A stretch of DNA of 16,500 nt from an uncultured Nitrososphaera sp. (GTDB taxonomy: Archaea > Thermoproteota > Nitrososphaeria > Nitrososphaerales > Nitrososphaeraceae). Under the pieces are notes generated by a model. The model did not search any database. It was given only the letters and a program-made list of their open reading frames with translations, and was not told where the DNA came from. The stretch's first letter is position 1; every line of letters begins with the position of its first letter. Of this stretch, positions 1 through 6,068 are shown piece by piece. Position numbers and translations under genes: made by a program. The DNA lies in contig NZ_CAMLDP010000040.1 of the NCBI RefSeq assembly GCF_946478925.1, forward strand, positions 1-16,500. The letters are read 5' to 3'.

Positions 1-1
1 C

Positions 2-559
2 TCTAGCGTATTTGATAAGAATGTAGGCGAATTCATGGAGTCGCTTCATAGTTTGAAGGTGGATAAACCCGCGAGTCTTAAGGAAACCTTTGCTGTGCTG
101 TACCACCTCGTTGATAATCTGCATGAAGTTCAGGCGAATGGGACTATAGTTGACTTGAATCTATCAAGCAACGCAAAAATCTCCAACGTGAACTTTGACG
201 AGGAACAGAAGAGACTATCCTTTAGGATGGAAGGAGGTGGAAATGAAACTAGTAGCATGACTAGCGTTTCCGTTGATAAGCTGCTAAAAGGGCCATACGT
301 AGTAACTCTCGATGGTCAGGAATTAACGGACGGTATCGTAATAGATGACGGGGATAACGGAACCATCCAGCTGCAGGCTCCGAATACAGGTGCTCATGAA
401 ATAACTATCACCGGGACTAATGTCGTTCCGGAATTTCCATTCGCGATGTTGGCCTTGACAGCCGGAATGGCGAGTTTGATTATCATCTTCGGCAGGATTC
501 AAACAAAACAAAAAATAATTGGTAGAGTCCGGACCTTATATTGGAGTAAGCTCCTTTAA
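2..559 (+). CDS. Secreted surface protein with PEF-type C-terminal sorting tail, 5' end outside window
   Basis: The frame is open from the first complete codon, so the gene probably begins before the window; the ATG at 35 is only the first internal Met. The visible part is a soluble, probably beta-rich extracellular region without recognisable catalytic motifs. It is followed by VVPEFPFAMLAL, a hydrophobic helix of about 20 residues, and a basic cluster beginning FGRIQTKQK. A Pro-Glu-Phe motif, then a membrane helix, then basic residues is the archaeal PEF-CTERM arrangement recognised by archaeosortases, so the protein is probably exported and anchored or processed at the cell surface. The roughly 20 residues after the helix are longer than usual, so the true 3' end may have been altered (see the minus-strand stretch overlapping it). 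The function of the outer domain is unknown. The C-terminal signal is clear; the full length is not. Confidence 0.75.
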   Translation, partial: SSVFDKNVGEFMESLHSLKVDKPASLKETFAVLYHLVDNLHEVQANGTIVDLNLSSNAKISNVNFDEEQKRLSFRMEGGGNETSSMTSVSVDKLLKGPYVVTLDGQELTDGIVIDDGDNGTIQLQAPNTGAHEITITGTNVVPEFPFAMLALTAGMASLIIIFGRIQTKQKIIGRVRTLYWSKLL

Positions 560-719
560 GCTCATTCTTGGAAATCTCGAAGAAAAGTTGTAGGCGCTTT
601 TTAGCCGCCCCGATGGCCTTGCCTTTATTGTGGTAGTATTCGCATCTTATGTCGTTGGCAACCCCGGCGGGCCCGCTCTCACAGGTTCTATTGTCAACTA
701 GAAGCCTGAAATACAGAGA
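486..719 (-). pseudogene. Possible decayed coding fragment, minus strand
   Basis: This minus-strand frame runs for 78 codons between a TGA at 720-722 and a TGA at 483-485. Its translation has protein-like composition, including LLVDNRTCESGPAGVANDIR and CEYYHNKGKAIGAAKKRLQL, with cysteines, aromatics and alternating charge. It has no ATG, GTG or TTG near its upstream end and no visible promoter, and it overlaps the end of the preceding plus-strand gene. It could be the remnant of a gene whose 5' end was lost, or a chance open frame. I recognise no family. It occupies most of the 208-base gap before the methyltransferase gene, which otherwise shows nothing clear. Confidence 0.25.
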
Positions 720-767
720 TCACACCACAATACAATTAAGAAGCTCGGACCTTTTCGATACTATACG

Positions 768-1790
768 TTGTCAGATTACGAAAAAGTGGCAGATATAATA
801 TTTGGAAGGTGGAAGAGCCAGATTCTCTATGCTGGAGTCAAACTAGGCATCTTTGAACTGATAGATTCTAACCCGAAAAATGCGGCAGAAGTGGCACATG
901 AATTAGGTCTTGATCCCGCCTTGTCGTACCGATTATTAAGAGCGCTTGGCTCTATCGGCCTGCTAAAAGAAGAGCAAAACGACCGGCGCTTCTCCATTAC
1001 TCCAATGGGCCAGCTTCTGCGCAGTGACAACCCGCAGACTTTGAGGGGCGCTGCGCTATTGGAGGAAGGTCCCGAACACTATGCCGTCTGGAAGCACCTC
1101 CCGGCAATGATAAAGGACGGCAAGCAAGATGGGTTTGTCCGTGAGTTTGGCGAAAGGATATTTGATTACGCAGCCCATCATCCGTCCTACGCACAAGTCT
1201 TTAACGAGGCCATGAGCAGCTACTCTACAACTCACACCAAGTTGGTCCTTGAAGCATTAGATAGATGTGATTTTTCAAAAGTCCAACACCTGTGTGACGT
1301 TGGCGGTGGTCACGGCCACCTCATCTGCAACCTACTTTTAAGGCACCCGCACATCAAAGGCACGGTTCTAGAGCTAGAGCAGGTAATCGGTGATAAGGAG
1401 TTGCTTTGGGCAAGCAAGATGGGCATTTCTGAAGACAGGTGCAGATATGTGCCGGGAAACATGTTCCAAAAAATCCCAAGCGCTGATTCCTATATCATGA
1501 AAATGATTCTTCATGACTGGGATGACCAAGAGTGCATAAAGATTTTGTCCAACATTCAAAGCGCGGCCGCTCGCGGAGCTCGGCTATTCATCGTGGAACA
1601 TGTAGTTCCAGAGCCGGAAAACCCGCATTTTTCCAAGCTGTTTGACATACACATGCTCTGCGCGCTTACAGGAAAAGAAAGGACTGAAAAAGAATACCAG
1701 TCCTTACTCGAACAGGCAGGATTCAGTCATGTCCGGACACACTATCCGCCCTCTAGGATCATCGGAGTGATTGAAGCAAGAAAAGCGTGA
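768..1790 (+). CDS. SAM-dependent O-methyltransferase, family 2
   Basis: This 340-residue protein is likely a cytosolic enzyme transferring a methyl group from S-adenosylmethionine to a hydroxyl-bearing small molecule. Residues about 10-95 form the winged-helix dimerisation domain of this family, with a helix-turn-helix pattern around EVAHELGLDP and LSYRLLRALGSIGLL. The SAM-binding loop is DVGGGHGHL at 177-185, the following acidic strand is VLELEQV near 200-206, and LHDWDD at 248-253 provides His249 in the position of the family's catalytic base. The length is normal for hydroxyneurosporene or acetylserotonin O-methyltransferase relatives. The start is a TTG: no ATG lies upstream in frame near it, and the family N-terminus begins here. 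A weak AT-rich element (ACAATTAAG, around 732-740) could be its TATA box. The gene stands alone, so the substrate cannot be deduced. Confidence 0.85.
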   Translation: MSDYEKVADIIFGRWKSQILYAGVKLGIFELIDSNPKNAAEVAHELGLDPALSYRLLRALGSIGLLKEEQNDRRFSITPMGQLLRSDNPQTLRGAALLEEGPEHYAVWKHLPAMIKDGKQDGFVREFGERIFDYAAHHPSYAQVFNEAMSSYSTTHTKLVLEALDRCDFSKVQHLCDVGGGHGHLICNLLLRHPHIKGTVLELEQVIGDKELLWASKMGISEDRCRYVPGNMFQKIPSADSYIMKMILHDWDDQECIKILSNIQSAAARGARLFIVEHVVPEPENPHFSKLFDIHMLCALTGKERTEKEYQSLLEQAGFSHVRTHYPPSRIIGVIEARKA

Positions 1791-1822
1791 CTGTTTTTCG
1801 ATTGTGACCTGAAATTCGGCTA

Positions 1823-1836
1823 CTCCCCAAGGGGAG
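1823..1836. promoter_or_regulatory. Inverted repeat just upstream of a TATA box
   Basis: CTCCCC and GGGGAG are separated by AA, giving a 6+6 dyad. It lies 33 bases after the methyltransferase stop and 8 bases before the TATA-like element of the next gene. A two-base loop is too tight for a good RNA terminator hairpin, and no T-tract follows directly, so a protein-binding operator is the likelier reading. Which protein binds is unknown. Confidence 0.35.
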
Positions 1837-1843
1837 CAACGCC

Positions 1844-1850
1844 TTTTATG
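1844..1850 (+). promoter_or_regulatory. TATA box of the VOC gene
   Basis: TTTTATG is centred 24 bases upstream of the ATG at 1871, the spacing expected if transcription starts at or next to the start codon. No Shine-Dalgarno site precedes that ATG, which fits a leaderless message. Confidence 0.5.
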
Positions 1851-1870
1851 CCATTTGCCATAGGACACCC

Positions 1871-2371
1871 ATGAGCAAAGTCGTCATACAAAAGATCACT
1901 CCGTTTTTGTGGTTCGACAGCAACGCCGAAGAAGCAGCCCGGTTTTACACCTCCATCTTCAAAAACTCTAAAATCATAGACACCACGCGCTATGGAGAAG
2001 CGGGAGCTGGGGCTTCCGGAAGGCAAAAGGAGACGGTAATGACCGTGGTGTTTGAACTTGAAAGACAACAATTCATAGCGTTGAACGGCGGCCCGGTTTT
2101 CAAATTCTCGCCGGCAATATCATTTGTCGTGAACTGCGAAACACAGAAGGAAGTAGACGAGTTGTGGGAAAAGCTCTCAAAGGGCGGAGAAACAGAGCAG
2201 TGCGGCTGGCTCAAAGACAAGTTTGGTGTGTCTTGGCAGGTCGTTCCCACTGTTTTAGGCGAGATGCTGCTGGACAAGGACCCAAAGAAATCGGAAAGGG
2301 TCATGCAGGCGATGCTCCAGATGAAAAAGATTGACATCGAGGGCTTGAAGAAGGCGTACGCGGGGCAATAG
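1871..2371 (+). CDS. VOC superfamily protein, PhnB/3-demethylubiquinone methyltransferase-like
   Basis: This 166-residue protein belongs to the vicinal oxygen chelate (glyoxalase-fold) superfamily, in the group annotated as PhnB-like or 3-demethylubiquinone-9 3-methyltransferase. Telling segments are [16 protein letters not shown] (11-26), then a variable loop, the strand [20 protein letters not shown], and near the C-terminus [16 protein letters not shown]. These match the paired beta-alpha-beta-beta-beta modules of the fold. The family name overstates what is known: most members have no demonstrated methyltransferase activity, and there is no SAM-binding loop here. The ATG is supported by a TATA box 24 bases upstream. 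A truncated dihydrofolate-reductase-like gene follows 26 bases after the stop, suggesting a former two-gene unit. Confidence 0.85.
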   Translation: MSKVVIQKITPFLWFDSNAEEAARFYTSIFKNSKIIDTTRYGEAGAGASGRQKETVMTVVFELERQQFIALNGGPVFKFSPAISFVVNCETQKEVDELWEKLSKGGETEQCGWLKDKFGVSWQVVPTVLGEMLLDKDPKKSERVMQAMLQMKKIDIEGLKKAYAGQ

Positions 2372-2396
2372 AAGATAGAAGAAGAAAAGATGATAG

Positions 2397-2483
2397 ATGG
2401 GAAAGATAATCCTGCACCTGAACGCGTCGCTTGACGGCGTCATTTCAGACTCTGAGAAATGGGCGCGTGTGCAAAAATCCTAG
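2397..2483 (+). pseudogene. 5' stump of a dihydrofolate reductase/RibD C-terminal-like gene
   Basis: Beginning 26 bases after the VOC gene, a 28-codon frame reads MGKIILHLNASLDGVISD, then SEKWARVQKS, then TAG. The first segment has the form of the opening strand and loop of RibD_C/DHFR-like reductases (usually a hydrophobic strand, then SLDGxIA, then a substrate-side loop). Members are normally about 170-200 residues, and no continuation of the family is visible in any frame downstream, so this is the 5' end of a gene whose remainder has been lost or replaced. The likeness to the family stops near base 2460-2480, which may mark the deletion junction. Not a functional enzyme. Confidence 0.6.
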
Positions 2484-2607
2484 TGCACATGTGTCTGGAT
2501 ATTTCAAGTACGCAATTGTACATTGGACAATGCTCTAGAGGGCAAAATGATCTTCAAGTTCCGTTTCGGTGGGCACTAGTCTTTGATACCTGCTCGCAGA
2601 GTACAAC

Positions 2608-2613
2608 GAGGAG
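2608..2613 (+). promoter_or_regulatory. Shine-Dalgarno site fixing the start at 2622
   Basis: GAGGAG lies 8 bases before the ATG at 2622. It argues for that ATG rather than the in-frame TTG at 2583, which would add 13 residues ahead of the signal peptide. Confidence 0.65.
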
Positions 2614-2621
2614 AAAACGGA

Positions 2622-3173
2622 ATGAATTTTCAAAGAGACGGTACTGCAAAAAAGAGAGCAACAACCTTGGTTATCCTGTCGGCCGCAAGCATTGCATTTT
2701 TGGCAGGCATACTGTTGGTTTCTTCTGTCGCACCGGCAGCAAGTGCTCAGGCTGCCCAGAAAAGCACGGTCAAGAACAAGTACAGCGAATACATCAACCA
2801 CTTGCACGGCGGCTACAGGTTTTTAGAGAAGCACACCTGGCACTACAACTCGACCAAGTCGGAGGCAGACAACCTCAACGCGTTCCAGGCATGGTGGTGC
2901 ACAGATGACTCTGGCAAGCCAGTTGGAAGCGACAAGTGCAAGGACATGCCCGCCGGCGACGTAAAGGCGTTCATGCAGTTTGTGGAAAAGAGCAGGGACA
3001 AGCTGCTGTTCGACAGGGTCGTCCAGCTTCAGGACGAGATGGGACAGCACCACTCCATAAAGCAGTGGTTCATACAGGCGTACAACAACGGCAAGCCGTC
3101 CCCGGCAGCAACCACCGACCACACGGATGCCGAAATGAAGGCGATGGTCCAGGACGCGGGCAACAAGCTATAG
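2622..3173 (+). CDS. Secreted protein of unknown function
   Basis: The product has 183 residues. A basic N-terminus (NFQRDGTAKKRA) leads into a hydrophobic stretch, TLVILSAASIAFLAGILLVS, and a small-residue segment ending APAASAQAAQ, a signal peptide with probable cleavage after ASA. The mature part of about 140 residues is hydrophilic, mostly helical and rich in His, Trp and Lys, with HLHGGYRFLEKHTWHYN near its start and two cysteines (WWCTDD and DKCKDM) that could form a disulfide outside the cell. I recognise no domain. The start is chosen on the Shine-Dalgarno site GAGGAG. A hairpin plus T-tract follows the stop, so it is probably a single-gene transcript. Likely a lineage-specific exported protein; function unknown. 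Confidence 0.75.
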   Translation: MNFQRDGTAKKRATTLVILSAASIAFLAGILLVSSVAPAASAQAAQKSTVKNKYSEYINHLHGGYRFLEKHTWHYNSTKSEADNLNAFQAWWCTDDSGKPVGSDKCKDMPAGDVKAFMQFVEKSRDKLLFDRVVQLQDEMGQHHSIKQWFIQAYNNGKPSPAATTDHTDAEMKAMVQDAGNKL

Positions 3174-3206
3174 GACGGGAAACACCATAGAGAACAGACA
3201 GAGGCC

Positions 3207-3245
3207 GCCGGCAAAGCGCACCGTTGCCGGCCGATGTTTTTCTTT
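3207..3245 (+). terminator. Hairpin and T-tract terminator
   Basis: GCCGGCAA (3207-3214) pairs perfectly with TTGCCGGC (3224-3231) around a 9-base loop. A T-rich run begins at 3237. It lies between convergent genes and faces the plus-strand secreted-protein gene. Confidence 0.6.
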
Positions 3246-3254
3246 ACTCTTGGA

Positions 3255-4154
3255 TTAGCCTAGAGCAGAAGGATTAACATTCATTATCTGCATCGCGCCC
3301 TCGAAAGTCGCAAGGGTCTTGCCATCTGTGCGCAGCTGGTCGATAAGGGTCTTGAGTGCATCGGCCCTCTGGCCGTCTGCGACGTTTAGCATGTTGCCAT
3401 TCTCGTCATACTTGGCCAAGTCCTGCGGGTGTATCGTTACGACGGCCCAGCCCCTGGCACCAATGTCTGCGTCAACGGCACTCTTCATTTCTGCAACAGT
3501 ACGCCACTGGTGGCGGCTTGCGCTGCCAGAGCTTCCAGTGTAGCCATAGTTGATGCTTTGCGGCATGTGGAATATTCCCACGGTGTCTTTGGCAGGCGCG
3601 TAAGGATACCGGTCGTCCTTGCTTGCACTGATTATTTCAAGGCCGCTGAGCCGCATTGCGGCAAGGGTGCCATTGTCAAAGTTGTTGTAGGGCGCAAGGA
3701 AGACTTTGGCCTCCTTGCCCATGACTGACTCCATCTTTGCCTGCGCTTGGCTTAACGATTCTTCCTGTTCGTGTGCGCTCAGGGTAGCATAATCTACGTG
3801 ATTCCAGCCGTGTATGTCGTATTCAAAAAGCGTGCCGCCCTCCTTTACCTTGCCTACTATGACAGGGTCGCTTCCGTAGTGGTTCATGACTATTCCTACA
3901 GACAGGGGCGCGGATTTGCTGATAAAGACGTCGAGTAGCGCTACCTGCGGCCCCTGCTTCCAGTAGTCCTGTATGTCGTCTGCCCTAAAGATCACACAAT
4001 TGCACCGCATAGGCGGCTGTGGAGACGGTTGCCCGTTTGGGGCGACATGCCTTGAGGGATTCTGCAGCGGTATTGCAAACACCAGCAACCCCAATCCTGT
4101 TGAGAGCATAACCGCGCAGACGACAACAATAGCCCACTTGTCAAATTTCAACAT
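3255..4154 (-). CDS. Membrane-anchored polysaccharide deacetylase-like protein (NodB fold)
   Basis: Counted from the longer possible start at 4181 (308 residues), a signal-anchor helix spans about 16-37, then a Pro-rich linker, then a NodB-type domain. Motif 1 is FRADDI (65-70, metal Asp at 69), motif 2 is HGWNH (124-128, an H-x3-H metal pair) and motif 3 resembles APYNNFD (163-169). VVTIHPQD at 247-254 matches the late conserved His strand. The metal triad is therefore present, so hydrolysis of N-acetyl groups, or another amide, on an extracellular glycan is plausible. I prefer the ATG at 4154 because GAGGTGG lies 10 bases before it on the coding strand and it starts directly at the anchor sequence; the ATG at 4181 has no clear ribosome site. 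Substrate unknown. It points outward, so it may modify the cell surface. Confidence 0.8.
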   Translation of the reverse strand: MLKFDKWAIVVVCAVMLSTGLGLLVFAIPLQNPSRHVAPNGQPSPQPPMRCNCVIFRADDIQDYWKQGPQVALLDVFISKSAPLSVGIVMNHYGSDPVIVGKVKEGGTLFEYDIHGWNHVDYATLSAHEQEESLSQAQAKMESVMGKEAKVFLAPYNNFDNGTLAAMRLSGLEIISASKDDRYPYAPAKDTVGIFHMPQSINYGYTGSSGSASRHQWRTVAEMKSAVDADIGARGWAVVTIHPQDLAKYDENGNMLNVADGQRADALKTLIDQLRTDGKTLATFEGAMQIMNVNPSALG

Positions 4155-4338
4155 GTGGCGCCTGCCACCTCGGTCATCCACAGCTCAACTGGCCGACGTC
4201 AATCTTAGGCTTTGTGGTGAGAAACCCATGAAAGAATGAGATTAATAGCAAGGCGATAACCGCCGTTGCGGGAAAAGCCTCTATACGTTCTCTGCACAAG
4301 TAATAAAATACTCAGGCGCCTTTACGAAGGCAAGACGG

Positions 4339-4427
4339 GGTCAGGCTGAGCGGCTTGTTCATATCCCAGGAAAAGAGTCCGGCCTACACAATGCGGCCGA
4401 GCCACGGACCATTGCGCTCCCCTGACC
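4339..4427 (-). ncRNA. Candidate structured RNA between minus-strand genes
   Basis: GGTCAGG at 4339-4345 pairs with CCTGACC at 4421-4427. The helix resumes after a small asymmetric loop with GAGCG (4348-4352) and CGCTC (4415-4419). Inside, CAATG (4389-4393) can pair with CATTG (4410-4414); alternatively GTCCG (4377-4381) can pair with CGGAC (4405-4409) and GGCC with GGCC. The minus strand is favoured because a TATA-like element lies about 25 bases ahead of the first helix strand. It could be a small RNA or a long leader feature of the deacetylase gene. I cannot match it to a known RNA family. Confidence 0.3.
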
Positions 4428-4454
4428 TCATCTTTTCGTTACAAAGACAGGATC

Positions 4455-4462
4455 GCTTTATT
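4455..4462 (-). promoter_or_regulatory. TATA-like element ahead of the structured segment
   Basis: On the minus strand this reads CAATAAAG. Transcription would be expected to start about 25 bases on, near 4433, just before the self-complementary segment. It is a weak match on its own and is reported because of the spacing. Confidence 0.3.
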
Positions 4463-4464
4463 GT

Positions 4465-4480
4465 AAAAAACAACAAAAAA
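4465..4480 (-). terminator. T-tract terminator of the His/Gln-rich secreted protein gene
   Basis: On the minus strand two runs of six T residues, separated by GTTG, begin about 20 bases after the stop codon at 4503. Runs of T without a strong hairpin are typical archaeal intrinsic terminators. Confidence 0.5.
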
Positions 4481-4502
4481 GGCCGTATATGCGCTCTATG
4501 CT

Positions 4503-5255
4503 TCAGCTCTTGATTGCGGCCTGCAATTTTTCATCATGAAGCATGTGATACTCGGGATAGCAATTCAGAATGACGCCGTTTGCAACTCTAAGGAGCCGCC
4601 AGTTTTCACAAGACGTGTCGTATTCATTTTTTGTGCTCTTTGAAGGCCCCCAGCCAAACGCATTGTTCACTCCGCCAAAGCCATGGCCTCTTTCCAGAGT
4701 AATCGTGGCGTCCTTGGGGTTGTACGATACGAGCGCGTAAAGCGCGTTTGGATACAGGTACATAACATTTGGATGGCGTGTTATCGCATCAAACTCTACC
4801 TGAGTGACGTATTCGTTGTGAAGGACTATGACCTTGCGATAGTTTGCCAGAATCGAGGGGTTTTTCGTGACCCTCTGGTCGGACACAAAGTCGGCGACGC
4901 CCATGTCCTTTATCATTTTCAGGGCATTTCTGCTCCCTGCATAGCCCATCGAGTCTATCGTATACCGTGCGTCCAGCTTGACTGTCAAGCATCTAGTGCT
5001 GCATTTGCCCCGGTAATAGTCATAGAATCCGCCGGGCTTGTAGGCCGCGCTGGTAAACGTCGGCTTGATGACTAGAATATCGTGACGCGGATGATGATAA
5101 TGATGTCGGTGTTGCTGTTGCTGCTGCGAAGGGACGTGATTATTACTATTAGGATATTGGGAATTATGCCCCGATAGCGAGATTGCAAAGACAAGAATAG
5201 ACGCAATGCTGCAGCCAAGGTATGATGACCGCCGTCTCGCGTCGGCTTGGGGCAC
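4503..5255 (-). CDS. Secreted protein with His/Gln-rich linker, function unknown
   Basis: This 250-residue protein begins at a GTG. The N-terminus (ADARRRSS, then YLGCSIASILVFAISLSG) is a signal peptide or anchor. It is followed by a low-complexity linker with five consecutive Gln and HRHHYHHPRHD, which could bind metal ions. The globular part runs from ILVIKPTFTSAAY to the C-terminus and contains GKCSTRC, the strand KVIVLHNEYVT, a helix, and VMYLYPNALYALV. Alternating strands and helices here recall a glutamine-amidotransferase/ThuA-like fold, but no catalytic Cys-His-Glu set can be assigned. Two late cysteines (TSCENWRLL and ILNCYPEYH) may form a disulfide. The GTG is preferred because it is the only start compatible with the upstream in-frame stop, and a TATA-like TTATTTA lies about 29 bases ahead. 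The neighbouring deacetylase is also exported. Confidence 0.65.
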   Translation of the reverse strand: MPQADARRRSSYLGCSIASILVFAISLSGHNSQYPNSNNHVPSQQQQQHRHHYHHPRHDILVIKPTFTSAAYKPGGFYDYYRGKCSTRCLTVKLDARYTIDSMGYAGSRNALKMIKDMGVADFVSDQRVTKNPSILANYRKVIVLHNEYVTQVEFDAITRHPNVMYLYPNALYALVSYNPKDATITLERGHGFGGVNNAFGWGPSKSTKNEYDTSCENWRLLRVANGVILNCYPEYHMLHDEKLQAAIKS

Positions 5256-5280
5256 ATTTTCATACTGTTTTCCGCCTACC

Positions 5281-5287
5281 TAAATAA
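5281..5287 (-). promoter_or_regulatory. TATA-like element for the GTG-started gene
   Basis: The minus strand reads TTATTTA, centred about 29 bases before the GTG at 5255. This fits a transcript beginning at or close to that codon. An overlapping ATG at 5257 is in another frame and would not give the signal peptide. Confidence 0.35.
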
Positions 5288-5292
5288 TCATT

Positions 5293-5472
5293 TCATTTTG
5301 CCATCAATGATTGGCGTATTTTGCCTGACTCTTTATGACGATTCTGCTGCTGTCGTACGGTACTTGTTGTCGCGCCACTGTTGATGTTTACCAGAATATT
5401 GCCTGTCGACTGGTCAACCTGCACAGGATAGGATTTCTGGCTGGTTGCCCAGACCGTCGCGTCAGACGACAT
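5293..5472 (-). CDS. Small ORF, uncertain
   Basis: From the ATG at 5472 this encodes 59 residues. The first half (VWATSQKSYPVQVDQSTG and NILVNINSG) looks like an ordered beta segment; the second half is basic and Gln-rich and ends KIRQSLMAK. A TTG at 5484 would add four residues. It shares a 44-base divergent promoter region with the flavin-binding protein gene and ends 37 bases before the next minus-strand gene, so it could be the first gene of a pair. I recognise no family; it could also be the tail of a larger lost gene. Composition is the main argument for it. Confidence 0.35.
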   Translation of the reverse strand: MSSDATVWATSQKSYPVQVDQSTGNILVNINSGATTSTVRQQQNRHKESGKIRQSLMAK

Positions 5473-5486
5473 CGTGCTTCTCAATG

Positions 5487-5493
5487 TTTATAT
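5487..5493 (+). promoter_or_regulatory. TATA box of the flavin-binding protein gene
   Basis: TTTATAT is centred 27 bases before the ATG at 5517, the canonical distance for a leaderless archaeal transcript. It excludes an in-frame ATG at 5445, which would lie upstream of the transcription start. Confidence 0.7.
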
Positions 5494-5516
5494 CAAAATT
5501 TATCCCTAAAACATGC

Positions 5517-5990
5517 ATGAAACTCGTGCAGGCAATGCCAGGGATGCCCAATCCCGTCACCGAGGCGGAAGTGGAAAGATTCCTTGAAAGCAAGCTCAAC
5601 ATCCAGCTTGCCACCATCGATGAGCAGGGCTACCCGAACATCCAACCTCTGTGGTTCTACCACGACAAAGAGTCTGGCAAGATATACATCGCAACGCACA
5701 AGGCGTCAAAAAAGATTCAGAACATACAGAAAAACAAGGGCAAAATCTACTTTTCCATCGACGACGAAAACTTCCCGTACAAGGGGGTGAAGGGAAGGGG
5801 AGAGGCAAGCATGTCAGAGGATAAACAGAAGAACATGAAACTCATGGAAAGGATAAACCTGAAATATCTTGGCACCCTCGAACACCCGCTGGCAAAGATG
5901 CTGATGGAGAGAGCTGAGGATGAGACGGAACTTGTCATCGAGATCACGCCGAAATTCTATTCTGCGTGGGATTTTGGCAAGGCAATGTAG
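5517..5990 (+). CDS. Pyridoxamine 5'-phosphate oxidase-like FMN-binding split-barrel protein
   Basis: The product has 157 residues. VTEAEVERFLESKLNIQLAT, IDEQGYPNIQPLWFYHD, GKIYIATHKASKKIQNI and KGKIYFSIDDENFP follow the order of the split-barrel fold: a helix, paired strands with a Gly-x-Pro turn, then the strand and helix that cradle the flavin phosphate. A second half, GVKGRGEASM through ELVIEITPKFYSAWDF, supplies the remaining strands. Members bind FMN, F420 or haem and act as small-molecule oxidoreductases; the cofactor and substrate here cannot be decided. Soluble and probably dimeric. The start at 5517 is set by the TATA box 27 bases upstream. The gene is divergent from the small ORF at 5472. 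Confidence 0.8.
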   Translation: MKLVQAMPGMPNPVTEAEVERFLESKLNIQLATIDEQGYPNIQPLWFYHDKESGKIYIATHKASKKIQNIQKNKGKIYFSIDDENFPYKGVKGRGEASMSEDKQKNMKLMERINLKYLGTLEHPLAKMLMERAEDETELVIEITPKFYSAWDFGKAM

Positions 5991-6041
5991 AGATTCGCAA
6001 TTTGCGTAACAGAGCTGCAAAAGCATGGCATTTGGAAACTG

Positions 6042-6050
6042 TTTTAAAAA
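6042..6050 (+). promoter_or_regulatory. TATA-like element of the DUF2795/zinc-finger gene
   Basis: TTTTAAAAA is centred about 23 bases before the ATG at 6069 and only 8 before the ATG at 6054. The later ATG is therefore the better start. Confidence 0.5.
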
Positions 6051-6068
6051 TTAATGCGAATAAAACGT

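Larger units (their letters stand above)
4182..4502. other. 321-base intergenic region, content described
   Basis: No convincing gene lies here. On the minus strand it holds, in order, a T-rich terminator (4465-4480), a TATA-like CAATAAAG (4455-4462), a strongly self-complementary segment (4339-4427) and an AT-rich stretch near 4240-4250 (CTATTAATC on the minus strand) that could be the promoter of the deacetylase gene. No tRNA pattern fits the structured part: its closing helix is too far apart and no T-arm consensus is present. Confidence 0.5.

Noticed and set aside
2459..2908. Plus-strand 149-codon frame
   Set aside because: It overlaps the secreted-protein gene in another frame, is rich in Cys and Arg, and has no family features. 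The signal-peptide frame with a Shine-Dalgarno site is preferred.
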